Positions 24,770 to 33,363 are shown, numbered from the stretch's first letter. The stretch: DNA of 64,000 bases from Adlercreutzia sp910585575 (GCF_951801035.1 NZ_CATOKT010000002.1); one strand, 5' to 3'. Notes: generated from the sequence alone by a model not told the origin. A program made the numbers and translations.

Positions 24770-25441
24770 CTACAGCGCATCGGGGATGGAGCGCAGGCCG
24801 TTTTGGGGCTCGGGAGCCAAGGGGAACCAATACTTCCAAGTTTGGTAGCGCTGGGCGTGGTCGCCGCTGACCGTGCGCGCGTCTTTGAAGGCGTCCTTGG
24901 GGATGATGGTGTGCAGTGTGCGGCCGCTGTGGGTGTCGATGTGCACGTCGCCTGCGGCCAGGGCATCTTCAACGAAGTGCAGGCAGTTGTAGGTGAAAAG
25001 ATCGTAGGTGCCCGGCTGCTTTGCTTTGGCGTCGGCAAAGGCGCGGATGGGCTCGTAGGTGCCTTGGGGCATGGCCAGGGCCAACGCCGCGTCCACGTGC
25101 TCGTTCCAGTAATTGCCCGGCTGTCCGTGCTGAATCCAGCCTGAGGCCTTCTGGATGGCGGAGAACGGCACGGGCTTTTCCAGCTGCGCCATGAGGGCCG
25201 GCGCTTTCACGGCGTTGCCCTGACGATAGAACGAGTAGGTTTCCAGCGGGCCGCCCACGGGGCCCAGGGCTAAAATGGCGTGGCCTTCGTCAAAAGCCGC
25301 CTCCAAGTTGAAGAGCACGTAGGCGGTGTACCAGTGATCAGGGATAATTGCCCAATCGCTAACGGGAATGGCCTCGGCCCGCTGGTCTTGATGCGCATGC
25401 TCCAGGGTGATGCGCGTGTCTTCTTCTGCGAACCGATTCAT
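24770..25441 (-). CDS. Possible papain-like-fold (PPPDE/permuted type) protein, unknown function
   Basis: 223 residues from ATG 25441, preceded by CGGAGGG at good spacing. No signal peptide. Two segments suggest a permuted papain-like fold: an early histidine in E-G-H-A-I-L-A-L-G-P and a later cysteine in Y-D-L-F-T-Y-N-C-L-H-F-V-E-D-A-L, which looks like the Y-x-L-x-x-x-N-C-N-H-F box of PPPDE/DeSI-type proteins. His-before-Cys order fits that class. This is pattern-based; enzymatic role is unproven. The frame continues 5' to 25627 but that part is repeat-rich non-coding-looking sequence. Confidence 0.65.
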   Translation of the reverse strand: MNRFAEEDTRITLEHAHQDQRAEAIPVSDWAIIPDHWYTAYVLFNLEAAFDEGHAILALGPVGGPLETYSFYRQGNAVKAPALMAQLEKPVPFSAIQKASGWIQHGQPGNYWNEHVDAALALAMPQGTYEPIRAFADAKAKQPGTYDLFTYNCLHFVEDALAAGDVHIDTHSGRTLHTIIPKDAFKDARTVSGDHAQRYQTWKYWFPLAPEPQNGLRSIPDAL

Positions 25442-26014
25442 GGTGTCCCTCCGTTTTGGTTGATGCGCGGCGTTGGGCCGCGGTGATGGCGCGCCGCCGC
25501 CTTCCATTGTAGGGGGAGGGAACCAAACCCCTGGATTCTGACGCGAACTGAAGCCAAGTTGCCAAAAACGGCTGCTTTGGTTCCCTCGCCTCTTGAGGCT
25601 ACTTGTTCCGAACTGGGAAAACGTCAAGGCACGGTACCAGACTGCCTTCTTTTGGCGGTCTCGAGGGTATCAAACCGCCTGATCTTGGAACCTTTGCGGC
25701 GATTGTGCCGGTTTCGGGAACCAAGCCTCCTGTGTTTGACGAGGGGGCCGGACGGGTGGGAGGACGGGAATGAAGGTGAGAATCGACTATGTCGTCCCGT
25801 CGCAGCCGAGGGGGTGCCAAACCGGCCGCTCTTGGAATCTCGCGGGACGTGGCGGCTCGCATGGTGACTCGCGTGACGTATGCGTTACAGGCCCAGGGTC
25901 CTTCAGGGGGTCGTACAAGGTCGTGCTAGAATGCCAAACAAAAGCAAGAAGATCATCTTTCCAAAGACGAACAGCGGCTTCGGCGGAAGTTGGCTGTGCA
26001 AGGAGGCGCACCCT
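25442..26014. other. Long intergenic region
   Basis: 573 bases between a minus-strand gene and a plus-strand membrane protein. Most of 25519-25835 is an array of six degenerate 23-nt units (listed separately). The remainder to 26014 holds no convincing gene or promoter; a short open stretch from an ATG at 25931 runs into the membrane protein gene but lacks a ribosome site. Confidence 0.6.
25519..25835 (-). repeat. Array of six degenerate 23-nt semi-palindromic units
   Basis: Units begin at 25519, 25558, 25633, 25666, 25717 and 25813, each 23 bases, plus-strand form about GGTACCAAACCGCCTGCTCT followed by TGG. Each tends to be palindromic (CCAA...TTGG). Offsets between units are 39, 75, 33, 51 and 96 bases, all multiples of three. 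Read on the minus strand in one frame, five of them give G-L-V-P-like peptides (A-G-L-A-P, G-G-L-V-P, G-G-L-I-P, G-S-L-V-P, R-G-L-V-P), interrupted by one TAG at 25599-25601. Either a decayed repeat-coding gene or a set of binding sites. Confidence 0.7.
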
Positions 26015-26326
26015 ATGGGTATCTTCAAGGACGAAAACGGGCGCAGCTATGGTGACTGGAGTCACCGCGGCCAAGGGCGCACGCGCGAGAACGCCAATCA
26101 AATTGCAACCCATGACGACGAGGGTCCGAAGTGGTACAACCAAACCTTCTGGATCATCTTCTTCTTGGTGGTCATTTGGCCCGTGGGCTTGGTGCTCATG
26201 TGGCGCAGCGCTTGCACGTGGAAAACGCCGGTGAAGGTAATTGTCACCATCGTGCTGGCCTTTGTCGTCATCCTGTCTTACCAGATGAGCCAGGCGGTAT
26301 TGGCTGCTCAGGGAACAATCAGCTAG
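26015..26326 (+). CDS. Small two-helix membrane protein
   Basis: 103 residues from ATG 26015 (AAGGAGG nine bases upstream). A charged N-terminal half (about 1-40: G-I-F-K-D-E-N-G-R-S-Y-G-D-W) is followed by two transmembrane helices: W-I-I-F-F-L-V-V-I-W-P-V-G-L-V-L-M-W (about 45-62) and V-I-V-T-I-V-L-A-F-V-V-I-L-S-Y (about 73-88). No known family recognised. Stands alone between the repeat array and the CoA ligase gene. Confidence 0.75.
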   Translation: MGIFKDENGRSYGDWSHRGQGRTRENANQIATHDDEGPKWYNQTFWIIFFLVVIWPVGLVLMWRSACTWKTPVKVIVTIVLAFVVILSYQMSQAVLAAQGTIS

Positions 26327-26564
26327 CCTTTGGCGAAGGGGGCTATCTCTGGCTGTCCGCGCGGCGGCGGGTCGGGGCCGCTTTTACTGCCATCGGTTTG
26401 CGCGATGGCGGGCGGGCTTGTTTCCATATGCCGTTTTCCCTTGCCCTGATCGGGCGTTTCTGGTTTCATACTGCATCGTGAAATAAACGGTCGCGCCGTG
26501 GGTTCGCGCGCCGTGGCGCCGACGCTTGCCCGGCGGGGCGCCCGAGAGACACGAAGGAGCAGTG

Positions 26565-27908
26565 ATGGCGAAGAAGAACATCCCCTACGACCAGAAGTAC
26601 TACGATCCGGAAATCGAGTGCATGCCGCGCCCCGAGCTTGAGGCCATGCAGCTCGAGCGCCTGCAGGAGATGGTCCAGTACGCCTACGACAACACGGTGT
26701 ACTACAAGCGCTCCTTCGACGAGGCCGGCGTGAAGCCCGAGGACATCAAGACTCTGGAGGACCTGCAGAAGTTCCCCTTCATCGACAAGAAGACCGAGCG
26801 CGAGACCCAGCACGTGGGCTCGTTCTTCGGCGAGATGTGCTCGGTGCCCGAGGAGGATGTTATCTTCATGGCCACCTCCTCCGGTTCCACCGGCGTACCC
26901 ACCGTGTCTCCGTTTACCCAGGAGGACTTCGATCTGTGGCAGGACACCGAGGCCCGTCTGTTCTGGCAGGCCGGTATGCGTCCCACCGACCGCTATGTGC
27001 ACGGCCTGAACTTCGCCCTGTACGTGGGTGGCCCCGACGTTATCGGTGCCCAGCGTTTGGGTGCGCTGGCCATCTGGGTGGGTGCCGTGCCCTCCGACCG
27101 CCTGATTTTCGTGCTGCAGCAGTACCAGCCCACCATCATCTGGACGAGCCCGTCCTATGCGTGGACCCTGGGCGAGAAGATCAAGGAAAAGGGCCTCGAC
27201 CCGCGCACCGACTTCTCCATTCACACCATCATCGTGGCCGGCGAGCCGGGCGGCTCCATCCAGTCCACCCGTGAGGCCATCGAGGACTTGTGGGATGCGA
27301 AGGTGGTGGACTTCTTCGGCCTGTCCGACATCTACGGCGCTTGCGCCGCCATGTGCGAGGCGAAGGACGGCCTGCACATCGTGGAGGACCAGATTCTCGT
27401 GGAAACCGTTGATCCGGCCACGGGCGAGGTGCTCGAGCCCGGCCAGGTGGGCGAGCTGGTGTACACCACGCTCATGAAGAAGGCCCGTCCCATGATCCGC
27501 TTCCGCACGGGCGACATCGGCTACTTCTCCACCGAGAAGTGCTCCTGCGGCCGTACCCTGGGCCGCATCCACATTACTGGCCGCAAGGACGAGATGTTCA
27601 TCGTGGGCGCCGTGAACGTGTTCCCCTCCGACGTGGAATACGTGGTGCGCGCCGAGAAGGGCCTCACCGGCGAGTACCTCATCCGCGTGTACGACGAGAA
27701 CTTTTCCACGCGCTACGAGGTGTCCGTCGAGCGCGCCCAAGGTTCCGACGAGCCCTTCGACGCCGTGGCGGCCCGTGTGTCGGCAGCCCTGAAGGCCCAC
27801 ACCGGCGTGAAGCCGGCCAAGGTGCTGGTGTTCGACGCCGGCAAGCTGGGCACTTCCTCCGAGCACAAGGCCAGCCGCTTCATCGACGAGCGCGACAGCG
27901 CGAAGTAG
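26565..27908 (+). CDS. Phenylacetate-CoA ligase-like AMP-forming enzyme
   Basis: ANL-superfamily adenylate-forming ligase of the PaaK type, joining an aryl- or acyl-carboxylate to CoA through an acyl-AMP. 447 residues, usual for PaaK. Visible: P-loop-like S-S-G-S-T-G-V-P-T (about 105-113), the Y-G sector D-I-Y-G-A-C, R-F-R-T-G-D-I, and G-R-K-D-E-M-F-I-V-G-A-V-N-V-F-P at the hinge. RBS GAAGGAG. First gene of a co-directional block with oxidoreductases; substrate not determinable. A 29-nt repeat pair follows the stop. Confidence 0.9.
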   Translation: MAKKNIPYDQKYYDPEIECMPRPELEAMQLERLQEMVQYAYDNTVYYKRSFDEAGVKPEDIKTLEDLQKFPFIDKKTERETQHVGSFFGEMCSVPEEDVIFMATSSGSTGVPTVSPFTQEDFDLWQDTEARLFWQAGMRPTDRYVHGLNFALYVGGPDVIGAQRLGALAIWVGAVPSDRLIFVLQQYQPTIIWTSPSYAWTLGEKIKEKGLDPRTDFSIHTIIVAGEPGGSIQSTREAIEDLWDAKVVDFFGLSDIYGACAAMCEAKDGLHIVEDQILVETVDPATGEVLEPGQVGELVYTTLMKKARPMIRFRTGDIGYFSTEKCSCGRTLGRIHITGRKDEMFIVGAVNVFPSDVEYVVRAEKGLTGEYLIRVYDENFSTRYEVSVERAQGSDEPFDAVAARVSAALKAHTGVKPAKVLVFDAGKLGTSSEHKASRFIDERDSAK

Positions 27909-27917
27909 GAAAGCGAA

Positions 27918-27976
27918 ATGAGACAAGTCGGCAGGTTGCCTGTCTCTGAGACAGCCAGCCGTCTGACTTGTCTCAT
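27918..27976 (+). repeat. 29-nt palindromic repeat family, copy B (inverted pair)
   Basis: Outer arms atgagacaagtc (27918-27929) and gacttgtctcat (27965-27976) are perfect 12-bp complements. The second half (27947-27975) is a full unit closely matching copies A and C; the first half is a diverged inverted copy. Sits 9 bases after the CoA ligase stop. Confidence 0.85.
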
Positions 27977-28063
27977 GGCGGGGTCGTCGCTGGGCGACGT
28001 TGCTCCGCCGCCCTGTTTCCCGTGCTAAGATAACGTATCAACCATTTCGAAAGGGATGCCTTT

Positions 28064-28720
28064 ATGACCGCTTACGACTTCGCTATTTCCGGACAGCACT
28101 ACCTGTTCGATGTGCAGTCCTTCGCCCACACTGTGCTCGCCGCCGGTGGCGACGCTTATTCCTACGGCTTGCTCGATCGCACCACTCAGGGTGTCATCGA
28201 CGACGTGGTGTCCGGCACGTCCGAGCTGGGTGTCGTCATGCAGACGTCGGCCACCGCGGATGCGCTGAATGCCGCCCTGGCTGAGGCCGGCCTCACCTTC
28301 CACGAGCTGGCCGTCTCGGCGCCTCTGGTGGCGTTGCCGGCAAGCCACCCGCTGGTGAACGCCAAGTCCCTGGCCATCGAGCAGCTGGCCGACTACCCCT
28401 ATGTGTACTTCGCTCAGGGCGAAGATGCCCCCATCGCCTTCTACGAGGAGGCCCTGGCCGAGGTGCCGCGCGCCAAGAAGGTGGCCTGCACCGACCGCGC
28501 GTCGCTCACCGAGCTCATCATGGCCATCAACGGCTACACCATCACGAGCGGCATTCTGGTGGGCATCACCGACGGCAGCGCGCTGACCACCATTCCGCTG
28601 AAGACCTCCGTCCAGCTGCATCTGGGCTACGTCACCGCTGACAACCGTGAGCTCACCGTCATGGGCGAGCGCTTCGTCAGCCATCTGAAGCGCAGTTTGG
28701 ACTACTACGCCCAGGCGTAG
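28064..28720 (+). CDS. Free-standing LysR-type effector-binding domain
   Basis: 218 residues that look like the two-lobed substrate-binding half of a LysR regulator (S-H-P-L-V-N-A-K-S-L-A-I-E-Q-L-A-D-Y-P-Y typifies the hinge region), without the N-terminal winged helix. The start at 28064 has AAGGGAT upstream, and there is no HTH-coding sequence before it, so this is not a simple annotation trim. It could be a ligand sensor that modulates the regulator encoded next, or a decayed LysR gene. The next gene starts 4 bases after its stop. Confidence 0.75.
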   Translation: MTAYDFAISGQHYLFDVQSFAHTVLAAGGDAYSYGLLDRTTQGVIDDVVSGTSELGVVMQTSATADALNAALAEAGLTFHELAVSAPLVALPASHPLVNAKSLAIEQLADYPYVYFAQGEDAPIAFYEEALAEVPRAKKVACTDRASLTELIMAINGYTITSGILVGITDGSALTTIPLKTSVQLHLGYVTADNRELTVMGERFVSHLKRSLDYYAQA

Positions 28721-28723
28721 CTT

Positions 28724-29386
28724 TTGCCGCGGCCGCTGCATACCGAGAATACCTTGATCGGCGCCATCGAGGCTCTGTCTGAGACGGAGCGCTTGGTGGC
28801 GCCGAGTGGTTTTACGCCCTCCCATATGGCTGTGCTGCAGCTGCTGAGCGTTCGCGAGGGTCTTGGCAACCGCGCCATCGGCGAAGCCCTGGGCTTGTCT
28901 GCGCCTACAGTGAGCAGGATCGTGGAGCGTTTGGGGGCGGTGGGTCTCGTGAGGACGTCCATCGATCCGACGGACTTGCGGCGCAATCTCTTCCGCTTGG
29001 AGGTGCAGGCTCATGCCATTCTCTTCGAGCTGCGAAAATCACTGCTGCCCCATGGCTTGGACGAGGCGCTGGCGCTTCAGAGCGCCTTGGCGCGCACGGC
29101 GCGGCAGACGGGGATCTCTCCTGCGGCGTGCCGTGTTGCGGCGGCATCTCCGCAAGGTGGTGCCACGGTCGGCGAGTTGTCCCGAGCCGCGGGCCTTCGG
29201 CAGTCGAGCACATCGACGGCCCTCAAGGCATTGGCGGTAGCCCATATGATGCAGCCGATGGACCGTGGGGGAGAGCAGGATGGCCGCTGCCGTCGCTACA
29301 CCCTAACTCATCAGGGAAAACTACTTCAGGATACCGTACGTGCCAGTTATAACTTCATCGTAAATGAAAATAGTTTTGCCAATTGA
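28724..29386 (+). CDS. MarR-like regulator, apparently with two winged helices
   Basis: 220 residues from TTG 28724 (weak ribosome site; coupling to the gene before is likely). Two winged-helix segments: one at about 25-90 (N-R-A-I-G-E-A-L-G-L-S-A-P-T-V-S-R-I-V-E, MarR-like) and a second at about 140-205 (V-G-E-L-S-R-A-A-G-L-R-Q-S-S-T-S-T-A-L-K, then G-R-C-R-R-Y-T-L-T as the wing). MarR proteins normally have one. It precedes the molybdoenzyme operon and a perfect palindrome, so it is a candidate regulator of both. Confidence 0.78.
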   Translation: MPRPLHTENTLIGAIEALSETERLVAPSGFTPSHMAVLQLLSVREGLGNRAIGEALGLSAPTVSRIVERLGAVGLVRTSIDPTDLRRNLFRLEVQAHAILFELRKSLLPHGLDEALALQSALARTARQTGISPAACRVAAASPQGGATVGELSRAAGLRQSSTSTALKALAVAHMMQPMDRGGEQDGRCRRYTLTHQGKLLQDTVRASYNFIVNENSFAN

Positions 29387-29418
29387 CGCTCTGTCGTGCA
29401 CGGTCTTTTTTCGCCCTC

Positions 29419-29453
29419 TATACTTCTCGATAACGTTCCGGAACAACGTTATC
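29419..29453 (+). promoter_or_regulatory. Promoter -10 and 25-bp palindromic operator of the molybdoenzyme operon
   Basis: TATACT at 29419-29424 as -10, then GATAACGTT (29429-29437) and AACGTTATC (29445-29453), perfect 9-bp arms around a centre that itself contains GTTCCGGAAC. A repressor bound here would block transcription start. A smaller hairpin CCCGCAacgTGCGGG precedes the ribosome site at about 29460-29474. Confidence 0.65.
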
Positions 29454-29496
29454 AGGAGTCCCGCAACGTGCGGGGGAGAGATTTGAAGGGGGAGTT

Positions 29497-31980
29497 ATGG
29501 GAGAGAGTCTGACCCGTCGCAATTTCCTCAAGGCCGGCGCTGTGGCCGCTGGCACCGCGGCGGCGTTTTCGCTGAGCTCGTGCGCCCAGAACACCGAGAA
29601 TGCCAATCTGGAAGTAGACACCGAGTTGGCCAACACGTCGCTCGTCGATGAGCAGGAATTCTTCTGCACCTGCTCGTGGAGTTGCTCGTTCTGCCAGTAC
29701 AACATCTACACGCGCAACGGCAACGTGAGCCATATGCTGCCGAAGCCCGACTACACCTATCGTACCTGCCTGAAGGGCCGCTCGCGCATTCTGCGCGCCT
29801 ATTCGCCCTCTCGTGTGCAGTATCCCATGAAACGCGCCGGCTACAGCCTGGACAACCCCAACGGCGAGATGCGCGGCAAGGACGAGTGGGAGCGCATCAC
29901 CTGGGAAGAGGCCGGCGAGCTCATCGGCGAGCAGTGGAAGCGCACGGCCGAGAAGTACGGCGATCTGGCCAATACCTACTATCAGGGCGGCGGCGGTGCC
30001 CAGGGCTCGCTCAACGGCAATGCGGGCCTTATCATGCGCCTGTTCAACGCCACGGGTTGCACGAAGTGGGACTACTCCTTCGACAACGCCACCAACACGG
30101 GCCTGACCCGTGCGGGCATCCAGTGGTTCGACCAGTCCGAGCCCCAGGACTTCGTGAACTCCGACTACATCTTCCTATGCGGCGCGAATCCTGTGGGCGC
30201 CCAGATTCAGATGTGGCAGCACATCGCCAACGCCCAGGAGGCCGGCACCAAGCTGGTGTGCGTCGACCCGCTGTTCAGCCCCACCGTGGCCAAGGCCGAT
30301 AAGTGGATTCCCGTGAAGCCCGGCACCGACCCGGCGCTGTTCCTCGGTCTCATCAAGAAGTTCATGGACGAGGAGACCTACAACGCCGACTTCGTGTTGA
30401 ACCACACCTGCGCTCCCTTCCTCATCAACAAGGCCAACGGCACCTACCTGACCGGCGACACCGAGGTGGAGGGCGCGCCGTTCTGGGTAACAGGCGAGCC
30501 GCAGATGATCAAGCCGAACCTGGTGTGGGACGCCGATCAGAAAAAGCCCGTGTCCTACCAGGAATCCACGAACCCCGCCTGGTCCTCCGGTGACGACAAG
30601 TACGTGACCGCTTGGGATATGTTCAAGGAGCACGTGCAGTCCTACACCCTGGACTACGTGATGCAGGTGACCGGCATCTCCGAGGAGGACTTCAACTTCC
30701 TCTATGACATGCTGCAGCCGGCCAACAAGATTGCCCACTACATCAACTTCGGCGGCGGTGCCTATGAGAACGGCCTGCATCAGGCCTACGCCATGTCGGC
30801 CCTCATTGCCATGACGGGCAACTTCGGCGAGCCCGGCCGTTCCGTCGGCGGCTTCGACGCCATGTACGGCAACTTCTTCGGCCATGCCCTGTGCGCGCCC
30901 TCCAACGGTAAGATGGTATCGTCGGTGACCTTCCTGGCGGCCTGCGACGTGATGAGCTCCGGCAAGCTCATGGGCGAGGACTACCCGGTGAAGGACATCA
31001 TCATCTCCCATGGCGGCATGATCGGTGGTTCGGTGAACTCCAACCGCGTGAAGGACGAGTTCCTGCGCAAGCTGGAGCAGGTAGTCGTCATCGACCCGTG
31101 GATGACCGACACCTGCAAGATGGCCGACATTGTGCTGCCCGCCTGCGATATGTACGAGTTCGAGGACGTGGTGCCGCTGTCCCATGAGCACAATGTGCGC
31201 CTGTCCGAGAAGTGCATCGACCCCATGTACGAGGCGAAGCCCGACGCCGAGATCGCCCGCTTCCTGGCACCCTACCTGGGTGTTGAGGACGCCGTGTGCG
31301 ACGTCACTGACGAGGACTGGTGGAAGGGCACCTTCGACGACGTGGCGGCAGCCGTGGAGTGCGGCATCACGCTGGAGACGCTGCGCCAGAACAAGGAGAT
31401 GCGCTACGTGAAGGAACAGCCCTACATCGGCAACAAGGGCCTGAACAACTTCATCACCACCACCGGTCGCCTGTACTTCTACGTGGACACCCCGGTGCCC
31501 CGTACGCCTTCGAACTTCGACGTGGAGTCTACCTTCGATCGCGAGAAGATGCCCACCTACTTCGAGAACAAGATTGCCGGCGAGAACTCCGAGTATGCGA
31601 AGGACTACCCGCTCGTGTGCATCTCGTGGCGCAACCCCACCCGCGTGCACATGACCCAGTTCATGGGCAGCTGGGCCAAGGAAGTGGCTCCCGAGCCCAT
31701 GTTGTTCATCAATCCCGACGATGCCAAGAAGTACGGCATCGAGGACGGCCAGGACATCAAGGTGCACAACTGGCTGGGTCACTGCGTTATGAAGGCCGCC
31801 TACCATGTGGGTATGCGACCGGGTATGACCTGCTACTTCAAGGGGTACGCTGAAAACGAGAGCAAGTCCGGCTCCATGGGCGCCATCACGACCGACTACG
31901 TCGATCCCTACGCGGTGAACTGCTCGTTCTTCGACAACCGCGTGGCCGTGGAGCCCTGGGACGGAACGGTGGAGGAGTAA
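29497..31980 (+). CDS. Molybdopterin oxidoreductase, DMSO reductase family, Tat-exported
   Basis: Catalytic subunit of an exported molybdo-bis(MGD) enzyme, 827 residues. Twin-arginine signal T-R-R-N-F-L-K at residues 6-12, hydrophobic stretch and lipobox-like L-S-S-C at 26-29. The 4Fe-4S site is C59-x3-C63-x2-C66-x24-C91 (extra Cys57). Later segments bind the pterins (for example C-V-D-P-L-F-S-P-T-V-A-K-A-D). The adjacent Fe-S protein and TorD chaperone complete a DmsAB-like module, though no membrane anchor gene is present. Family includes reductases and dehydroxylases; the substrate cannot be read. Confidence 0.92.
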   Translation: MGESLTRRNFLKAGAVAAGTAAAFSLSSCAQNTENANLEVDTELANTSLVDEQEFFCTCSWSCSFCQYNIYTRNGNVSHMLPKPDYTYRTCLKGRSRILRAYSPSRVQYPMKRAGYSLDNPNGEMRGKDEWERITWEEAGELIGEQWKRTAEKYGDLANTYYQGGGGAQGSLNGNAGLIMRLFNATGCTKWDYSFDNATNTGLTRAGIQWFDQSEPQDFVNSDYIFLCGANPVGAQIQMWQHIANAQEAGTKLVCVDPLFSPTVAKADKWIPVKPGTDPALFLGLIKKFMDEETYNADFVLNHTCAPFLINKANGTYLTGDTEVEGAPFWVTGEPQMIKPNLVWDADQKKPVSYQESTNPAWSSGDDKYVTAWDMFKEHVQSYTLDYVMQVTGISEEDFNFLYDMLQPANKIAHYINFGGGAYENGLHQAYAMSALIAMTGNFGEPGRSVGGFDAMYGNFFGHALCAPSNGKMVSSVTFLAACDVMSSGKLMGEDYPVKDIIISHGGMIGGSVNSNRVKDEFLRKLEQVVVIDPWMTDTCKMADIVLPACDMYEFEDVVPLSHEHNVRLSEKCIDPMYEAKPDAEIARFLAPYLGVEDAVCDVTDEDWWKGTFDDVAAAVECGITLETLRQNKEMRYVKEQPYIGNKGLNNFITTTGRLYFYVDTPVPRTPSNFDVESTFDREKMPTYFENKIAGENSEYAKDYPLVCISWRNPTRVHMTQFMGSWAKEVAPEPMLFINPDDAKKYGIEDGQDIKVHNWLGHCVMKAAYHVGMRPGMTCYFKGYAENESKSGSMGAITTDYVDPYAVNCSFFDNRVAVEPWDGTVEE

Positions 31981-31983
31981 ATC

Positions 31984-32607
31984 ATGGCACATTACGCAAT
32001 CGTCGTCGATACGAAGCGCTGCATCGGCTGCTGGTCCTGCGGCGTGGCCTGCAAGCTGGAGCACAATATTCCCAATGATGTGTTTTGGAATCGCACCCTG
32101 ACCGTGGGCGGCGACCAGCCGAACACTCCATCGGGTACCTACGGCAACTGCCAGATGTCCTTCACACCGGTGCAGTGCAACCACTGCGACAACCCGGCTT
32201 GTGTGGAGGTGTGCCCCACGGGCTCTACCTACAAGGATACCGAGACGGGCATCGTCATGCAGACCACCGATGAGTGCATCGGCTGCCAGAGCTGCGTGCA
32301 AGCCTGCCCCTATGAGGGCGTGCGCACCTTGCTGGATGCCGAGCCCCAGTACTACGTGGACTTCCCCGTGGGCAACCAGCTGGCCCAAGAGCACCGCGGC
32401 AACACCGTGGAGAAGTGCAACCTGTGCTATTTCCGCGTGGCCGAGGGCAAGGACCCGGCCTGCGTCGAGGGCTGCCCGGGCCGCGCCCGCTTCTTCGGCG
32501 ATTTGGACGATCCGAACTCCGAGGTGTCGAAGCTTCTGGCCGAGCGCGAGAACTTCACGCTGCTGCCCGAAGAGGGCACCGGTCCCAACATCTACTACCT
32601 GTCCTAG
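31984..32607 (+). CDS. Four-cluster ferredoxin subunit (DmsB/NrfC type) of the molybdoenzyme
   Basis: 207 residues carrying electrons to or from the molybdenum subunit. Four cysteine sets: C-I-G-C-W-S-C-G-V-A-C, C-N-H-C-D-N-P-A-C-V-E-V-C-P, C-I-G-C-Q-S-C-V-Q-A-C-P and C-N-L-C...C-V-E-G-C-P, consistent with four 4Fe-4S clusters. No signal peptide, so it would be co-exported with the Tat-tagged partner. Starts 3 bases after the catalytic subunit stop. Confidence 0.94.
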   Translation: MAHYAIVVDTKRCIGCWSCGVACKLEHNIPNDVFWNRTLTVGGDQPNTPSGTYGNCQMSFTPVQCNHCDNPACVEVCPTGSTYKDTETGIVMQTTDECIGCQSCVQACPYEGVRTLLDAEPQYYVDFPVGNQLAQEHRGNTVEKCNLCYFRVAEGKDPACVEGCPGRARFFGDLDDPNSEVSKLLAERENFTLLPEEGTGPNIYYLS

Positions 32608-32658
32608 GTAATCGCCGGCCGGCCCCGGCCCCTCCCACGGGGTCGGCCCGCGCGATGG

Positions 32659-32705
32659 TATCATGACCGCGCATCGACCGAACCGGGTCGATGCGCGCGT
32701 CGGTT
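32659..32705 (+). promoter_or_regulatory. -10-like TATCAT followed by a strong hairpin
   Basis: TATCAT at 32659-32664, then an 11-bp perfect stem gcgcatcgacc (32669-32679) with ggtcgatgcgc (32686-32696) and GCGTCGGTTTTT. The hairpin plus T-tract looks like the terminator of the preceding operon; the -10 would place transcription start inside it, so one of the two may not be used. Confidence 0.55.
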
Positions 32706-32742
32706 TTTCGCCGGTCGGTGCATTGTTGTGAAGGAGGCCGCT

Positions 32743-33363
32743 GTGGCTACCAACCTTTCGAATATGTTCTCGCTGCTGTCTGTGGGCTTTGCTGCGCCCA
32801 CCATCGAGCGAGCGCGGCTGATGACCGAGGGCACTTTCGCCCGTGAGGTAGGGGAAACGTGGCGGGCACTCGAACTTGACGAGGCAGATGCCACGGCCTT
32901 TGCCGAGGCCATGGCTGCCTACGAGGGGCGCGATGCCGAAGAGGTGCTCCACGAGATTCGCTGCGAGTACACACGGCTGTTCCTGGTTGATCACCTGATC
33001 GAGCACACGGAGGGGCCGTGGCGCAAGAAGGCCAACGGGCAGGATACTGTGTTCTACATGATCAACGACATCTCTACCGGCGTGCAGGACTTCATGCGCG
33101 CTTGCGGTGTGGTGCGGCCCGCAGGCTACAACGACAGTGTGGATATGATCGACAACGAGTGGTACTTCTGCAGCATTCTGGCCGAAGACCCGGCCTATCT
33201 GGCCGAGCACGGGCTGTCGGCCGAGGAGAAGCTGACGGAGTTCGTGGACGAGCATATGCGCCAGTGGGTGCCCGGATTCAGCGACCAGGTAATCGAACAG
33301 TCGCGCATTTCCTATTACCGCGCCTTGGCTCAACTGCAGAAGAAGCTGGTCGAAGCCTTGTAG
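32743..33363 (+). CDS. TorD/DmsD-family molybdoenzyme chaperone
   Basis: Cytoplasmic chaperone that binds the Tat signal of a molybdoenzyme and holds it until cofactor insertion. 206 residues, all-helical, with E-Y-T-R-L-F-L-V near residue 85 (family core) and a C-terminal helix rich in Q/K. The start GTG 32743 is preceded by AAGGAGG; a GTG at 32728 lies before that site and is rejected. Downstream of the molybdoenzyme and Fe-S genes, as expected for their dedicated chaperone. Confidence 0.87.
   Translation: MATNLSNMFSLLSVGFAAPTIERARLMTEGTFAREVGETWRALELDEADATAFAEAMAAYEGRDAEEVLHEIRCEYTRLFLVDHLIEHTEGPWRKKANGQDTVFYMINDISTGVQDFMRACGVVRPAGYNDSVDMIDNEWYFCSILAEDPAYLAEHGLSAEEKLTEFVDEHMRQWVPGFSDQVIEQSRISYYRALAQLQKKLVEAL

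Noticed and set aside
25599..25862. Minus-strand 87-codon ORF with G-L-V-P repeats as a live gene
   Set aside because: No ribosome binding site found and the repeat extends past its stop codon; reported as a repeat array rather than a CDS.
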